NCBI GenBank assembly: GCA_003283765.1 | Contig: QBVY01000009.1 | Location: 1-37,989, forward strand | DNA from: SAR86 cluster bacterium AG-313-N18 | GTDB lineage: Bacteria > Pseudomonadota > Gammaproteobacteria > Magnimaribacterales > D2472 | Direction of reading: 5' to 3' | Length of the DNA: 37,989 nucleotides | In this document: positions 34,447 to 37,989 of the stretch, in pieces | Layout of the letters: the number at the start of each line of letters is the position of its first letter | Position numbering within the stretch: position 1 is the stretch's first letter | Program-made: the position numbers and the translations under genes | Notes under the pieces: generated by a model | Seen by the model: only the letters and a program-made list of their open reading frames with translations | Database searches by the model: none | What the model was told of the DNA's origin: nothing

Positions 34447-34884
34447 CTATCCATTTGAAAACTTTAATACAGTATGCAGTTTAGCTGCTTGCAATAAATC
34501 TTCTGTATCTGGTGAGCCAGCTTTATTTAATTTTATTTTTGCAAAATAAGCATCTACCTTGTTACCGGTAACAAGATCTCTTAAAGTACTTTCAACAATC
34601 TGATCATTGTTAAATTCTAAGTCGATTTTTACATTCATTAGTTTACCTTTGAGCCAAATCTGAGTATGAGATACATCTTTTAAGTTTCTCCACCAAATAT
34701 TCGATCTTAAGGTCACGCATGTATATGAAGATCCATGCTCATGATAACTAACAGGGACACGGTATGGTTTACCAGATCTTCTGCCTTTAAATTGAATAAC
34801 AAGCACTTGATGACTAATAATAAAATGCAACGGTGATCTAGCCAACAATGCAACAAAAGGATTGATTAGAAACCATAAATTCAT
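34447..34884 (-). CDS. Ddn/DUF385-like nitroreductase-family protein
   Basis: A 145-residue single-domain protein of the split-barrel group that includes F420-dependent Ddn-type enzymes. Visible marks are VLVIQFKGRRSGKPYRVPVSY in the N-terminal half and WWRNLKDVSHTQIWLKG afterwards. Cofactor binding cannot be confirmed; gammaproteobacteria generally lack F420, so the cofactor may be a flavin or the protein may have another use. Its start overlaps the end of the S51 peptidase gene by four bases, so both are read together. A short hydrophobic start may dip into the membrane. Confidence 0.78.
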   Translation of the reverse strand: MNLWFLINPFVALLARSPLHFIISHQVLVIQFKGRRSGKPYRVPVSYHEHGSSYTCVTLRSNIWWRNLKDVSHTQIWLKGKLMNVKIDLEFNNDQIVESTLRDLVTGNKVDAYFAKIKLNKAGSPDTEDLLQAAKLHTVLKFSNG

Positions 34885-35576
34885 CGATCTAATTCCAAAA
34901 CTTGATAAGGGTTTTCATCGACTTGGTTTGATTCAAGGGTCACTTTATAGGCATTTTTATTTTTTTTGAATCTTATAGTGGAGTTAGGTTGCTCATTAAT
35001 AAAATGAAGAGCTGCCCCACCTTCGATGCCATACATATAGCTGATTGACTCATCTTGAAGAAATGTTTTGGTTGCAGGGCGTCTTTCAGGCTCCTCATCA
35101 TAGTGAGGTGCACAGTTACCCGGAATAAAATTCATGCATTCCATCATTTTTAGGTCGCTTGCCCAAGAATCGGTAAGCCCACTTTCAAACCAACAGATAG
35201 CTCCAGCACTTACACCACTCATCACTATGCCTTTGTCATATGCTTTTTTTAAAATTAAATCTAGACCCCAATCTCTCCATACAGCTAACATACTCTTAGT
35301 ATTACCTCCACCAACGAAAATTGCGTCTTGTTTTAAAATATGTTCTTCAAGATCAATAGTTCTTTTAAAAAAACTAATGTGAGTTGGTTCACAATTAAGT
35401 CTAGAAAAAACAGAATAGTAATTAACAATGTATGGATCTAAATCACCAGTAGCCGTTGGAATAAAACAAATTTTTGGATTTTTCTTGGATGTTTGATCCA
35501 GAATAAACTGTTCTATTAAAGTTGAATCTTGGGTCCTGCCAAAACCCCCTCCACCAATTGCAATTACTTGACGCAT
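34881..35576 (-). CDS. Peptidase S51 / dipeptidase E family protein
   Basis: A 231-residue cytosolic serine peptidase of family S51 (peptidase E, cyanophycinase-like). The nucleophile is in GVSAGAICWF, with GGGNTKSML before it and APHYDEEPERRP after it, which contains the likely catalytic His. Members cut Asp-X dipeptides or related peptides; the exact substrate is unknown. Two start codons are possible: ATG at 35582 and ATG at 35576. The AGGGA Shine-Dalgarno sequence is correctly spaced (five bases) only for 35576, so that is used. It diverges from the GMC oxidoreductase with a 26-base gap and overlaps the Ddn-like gene by four bases. Confidence 0.85.
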   Translation of the reverse strand: MRQVIAIGGGGFGRTQDSTLIEQFILDQTSKKNPKICFIPTATGDLDPYIVNYYSVFSRLNCEPTHISFFKRTIDLEEHILKQDAIFVGGGNTKSMLAVWRDWGLDLILKKAYDKGIVMSGVSAGAICWFESGLTDSWASDLKMMECMNFIPGNCAPHYDEEPERRPATKTFLQDESISYMYGIEGGAALHFINEQPNSTIRFKKNKNAYKVTLESNQVDENPYQVLELDR

Positions 35577-35602
35577 TTCCATCCCTGAGAGATATTAGAT
35601 TA

Positions 35603-37198
35603 ATGAAATTTAGCCACAAATATATCATTATTGGTGCAGGAAGTGCAGGTTGTGTTTTAGCTAATAAACTCTCGGAAAATCCTGAGAACTCTGTCCTAGT
35701 AATTGAGGCTGGTCCAATGGATAGCTATCCATCAATTAAGATGCCTTTAGCTGCTAGCTCATTATTTAAAAATAAAAAATATGGTTGGGGGTATGAAACT
35801 GAGCCAGAAAAGAATTTAAACAACAGAACTATTAATTGGCCAAGGGGTAAAACTCTTGGAGGCAGTAGCTCTATCAATGGAATGCTATACATTAGAGGGC
35901 AAGCTGAGGATTATGAAGCATGGGAAAGAGCTGGAAACAAAGGATGGGGCTTTCGTGATTTAATAAAATATTTTGTTAGTCTTGAGAACAATCAAAATCA
36001 TGAGGACCAGTATCATGGAAATTTTGGTTCTTTATGGGTAGAAACATATAAACCGATACTCGAAGCTTCCAATTATTTTTTAAACGCTTGTAAAAAATAT
36101 GGATTTATTCAAAACAATGATTTCAATGGTAATGATCAAGAGGGTTATGGCCAATATCAAGTAAATATTAAAGATGGGCAAAGGTTTAGTGCAGCTGAGG
36201 CGTTTCTAAAGCCTGCGCTCAATAGATCAAACCTTGAATTACTAACGAATGCTTTGGTTGAAAAAGTCATCACATCAAACAAAAAAGCTATTGGTGTAAA
36301 AGTTAAAATTAAAAATAAGGTTCATGTTATTGGATGCACATCTGAGATAGTTCTTTGTGGCGGAAGCATCAACTCTCCTCAAATATTGATGCTTTCTGGT
36401 ATTGGGCCTAAGAAACATCTCAAAGATCATCAGATACCCATTGTGCAAGATATACCTGGTGTAGGACAAAATTTGCAAGACCATCTAACAGTTAACATAA
36501 GCTATAAAATTAATAAATTAAAAACCTTTAGCGAACTCATGAAGCCCTTAGGTATGGTCAAAAATTTACTTGAGTATTTCACACAACAAAAAGGATTAAT
36601 GACTTACCCAGCCTCAGATGTTGGAGTGTTTTTTAAAACAAATGAAAAAGTAGAAACACCTAATGCACAAATTCATTTTGCGCCAGGTGCTGGCAAATAT
36701 AATAAAGATGGCGCTATGAAACCTTCATCAGGGATTACAGCTTCTGTTTGTAATTTAAGACCAAAAAGTCGAGGTCATCTTGAGCTTGCTTCATCAAACC
36801 CTTCTGAAGCCCCAAAAATCTATGCTAATTACTTAGATGAAAAAAGAGATATGCAATGGATGATTGAGGGAATAAAGAAAACTAGAGAAATATTCAAAAC
36901 TACGCCCATGCAGGAATTAAATGCTGAAGAGTTGCAACCTGGAATCGAATATATTGAGGATGCTGAAATTGAAGAATTTATTAAAAATGAGTCATTGTCC
37001 GTTTATCACCCTGTTGGCACATGCAAAATGGGAGAAGGTAATGAATGTGTAGTCGATAATCATTTGAAAGTAAATGGTATTTCGGGACTAAGAGTTGCTG
37101 ATGCATCAATATTTCCAAGCATTATTTCAGGAAACACAAATGCAACCTGTAATGTTATTGGGGCAAAATGTGCAGATTTAATCTTAGAAAAAGTATAG
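35603..37198 (+). CDS. GMC family FAD-dependent oxidoreductase (choline/alcohol dehydrogenase-like)
   Basis: A 531-residue flavoenzyme of the glucose-methanol-choline family. The N-terminal Rossmann motif is IIIGAGSAGCVLANKL (8-23), GMC signature 1 is RGKTLGGSSSINGMLYIRG, signature 2 is GSINSPQILMLSGIGP, and the active-site His and Asn are in YHPVGTCKMG and SGNTNATCNVIG. It oxidises an alcohol, perhaps choline or an aliphatic alcohol, passing electrons to a quinone or other acceptor. The frame extends upstream to 35522, but those residues would overlap the divergent peptidase gene and lack family likeness; ATG 35603 is the right start. No betaine aldehyde dehydrogenase gene lies adjacent. Confidence 0.93.
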   Translation: MKFSHKYIIIGAGSAGCVLANKLSENPENSVLVIEAGPMDSYPSIKMPLAASSLFKNKKYGWGYETEPEKNLNNRTINWPRGKTLGGSSSINGMLYIRGQAEDYEAWERAGNKGWGFRDLIKYFVSLENNQNHEDQYHGNFGSLWVETYKPILEASNYFLNACKKYGFIQNNDFNGNDQEGYGQYQVNIKDGQRFSAAEAFLKPALNRSNLELLTNALVEKVITSNKKAIGVKVKIKNKVHVIGCTSEIVLCGGSINSPQILMLSGIGPKKHLKDHQIPIVQDIPGVGQNLQDHLTVNISYKINKLKTFSELMKPLGMVKNLLEYFTQQKGLMTYPASDVGVFFKTNEKVETPNAQIHFAPGAGKYNKDGAMKPSSGITASVCNLRPKSRGHLELASSNPSEAPKIYANYLDEKRDMQWMIEGIKKTREIFKTTPMQELNAEELQPGIEYIEDAEIEEFIKNESLSVYHPVGTCKMGEGNECVVDNHLKVNGISGLRVADASIFPSIISGNTNATCNVIGAKCADLILEKV

Positions 37199-37200
37199 AT

Positions 37201-37989
37201 TTATTTTTGGTAAACAATTCTGCCGCCGACAACTGTTAATACATTTTTTGACTCTAGGATTTCTTGCTCAGGAATACTCATTAAGTCTCTATCAAAAATA
37301 GTGAAATCAGCAAGCTTGCCAACCTCTATCGTTCCTTTAACATCTTCTTGAAAGGAAGCAATTGCAGGCCAAATTGTAAACATCTTTAGCGCTTCAAATC
37401 GTGAGATCCTCTGATCTAGATTCCAGCCCTCGGCATGGTATCCATCAACATCTTTCCTAGCAATAGCAGCATAAAACTCAATTCTTGGATCACCAATTTC
37501 AACCGGGGCATCTGTGCCACCAGCGATGATTAAACCTTGATCAATAAGCTTTTTCCAAGCATATGCATTGTTAATTCTATCTAGACCTAATCTATCTACA
37601 GCAAAATGCAAATCACCTATTGCATGAGATGGCTGCATTGATGGAATAATATCTAACTCAACAAAACGACGCTGATCAATAGGCGTAATATTTTGAGAGT
37701 GTTCTATTCTCCATCTCGGTGATTCTGAAAATTGATTATTTTTTTTTGCCTTTAAAAAAGTTTCTTCATACCAATCTAAAACCACTCTATTTCCATGATC
37801 TCCAATGGCATGAGTTCCAATTTGAATGCCTTTATTTAATGCCTTAGCTAACCTAGGTTTTGTATCTTCTTCAAGAAAAATAAAGACTCCTTTACCTTCA
37901 TAATCGCTATACTTTTCTAATAATGCAGCTCCACGAGAACCCAGGGCTCCATCAGCATACATTTTGATCGCTCGGATAGTTAAAAAGTG
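37201..37989 (-). CDS. YtcJ-like amidohydrolase, C-terminal part (cut by window end)
   Basis: The frame is open to the window edge, so the N-terminal half is outside. The 262 visible residues include MYADGALGSRGA, THAIGDHGNR with a metal-binding His, RIEHSQN and GTDAPVEIGDP (the late catalytic Asp), then the final VKGTIEVGKLADFTIFDRD, all typical of the amidohydrolase 3/YtcJ group. These are metal-dependent hydrolases for amides or related bonds, often with an exported signal peptide, which cannot be checked here. The substrate is unknown. The 3' end lies two bases from the convergent GMC gene, with no terminator in between. Confidence 0.88.
   Translation of the reverse strand, partial: HFLTIRAIKMYADGALGSRGAALLEKYSDYEGKGVFIFLEEDTKPRLAKALNKGIQIGTHAIGDHGNRVVLDWYEETFLKAKKNNQFSESPRWRIEHSQNITPIDQRRFVELDIIPSMQPSHAIGDLHFAVDRLGLDRINNAYAWKKLIDQGLIIAGGTDAPVEIGDPRIEFYAAIARKDVDGYHAEGWNLDQRISRFEALKMFTIWPAIASFQEDVKGTIEVGKLADFTIFDRDLMSIPEQEILESKNVLTVVGGRIVYQK

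Noticed and set aside
1-37989. Mobile elements, prophage, CRISPR array or defence island
   Set aside because: No transposase, integrase, direct-repeat array or defence gene was seen; the gene content is metabolic, envelope and transport.

Overview
The window looks like a piece of a small, AT-rich, tightly packed genome from a marine gammaproteobacterium. The SAR86 group is my best guess. This is an inference from very short intergenic gaps, many 1-15 base overlaps between genes, a large TonB-dependent receptor, an ETF-ubiquinone oxidoreductase, GMC and Rieske oxidoreductases, and a Pseudomonas-like order of envelope genes. I see no insertion sequence, phage gene, integrase or CRISPR array.

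Layout: bases 1-2607 (+) hold the 3' half of an ETF-ubiquinone oxidoreductase gene and a DUF885 peptidase gene split by a frame change at a perfect -1 slippery heptamer. Bases 2604-16823 (-) form one long same-strand run: trpS, an MFS transporter, hemH, a 2,4-dienoyl-CoA reductase-like SDR, an aldehyde dehydrogenase, then a cell-envelope block lolC-lolD-exbB-exbD-[msbA-lpxK fused]-Trm112-like-kdsB-murB, a LysE-type exporter and a DUF1285 gene. This block serves lipid A and Kdo supply, lipoprotein release, TonB energisation and peptidoglycan precursor synthesis. A DUF349 gene (+) diverges from trpS and converges on a second minus-strand run (18272-24413): PaaI-like thioesterase, DUF3089 hydrolase, alpha/beta hydrolase, GPH-type symporter, TetR regulator, small membrane protein and MATE exporter. 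A serine hydrolase of the beta-lactamase fold (+) and tRNA-Ser(UGA) (-) close this part.

The most notable region is 25945-30335 (+). A promoter-like pair is followed by a leader that matches the conserved core of the glutamine riboswitch (glnA RNA family) in all three stems. A hairpin covering the Shine-Dalgarno sequence of a 71-residue DUF4177-like protein follows. Downstream on the same strand are an unrecognised membrane protein, an APC amino-acid permease, a guanidino-group hydrolase of the DDAH/arginine deiminase superfamily, and a Rieske oxygenase of the type that attacks quaternary ammonium compounds. Together they suggest a glutamine-controlled system for taking up and breaking down nitrogen-rich compounds. 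A hairpin terminator ends the region.

The last part (30349-37989) holds a TonB-dependent receptor, a small lipoprotein frame without a normal start codon, an HD-domain protein resembling mixed-valent diiron oxygenases (PhnZ/TmpB), a secreted OB-fold-like protein, a DUF385/Ddn-like protein, an S51 peptidase, a GMC oxidoreductase and the C-terminal part of a YtcJ-like amidohydrolase cut by the window edge.
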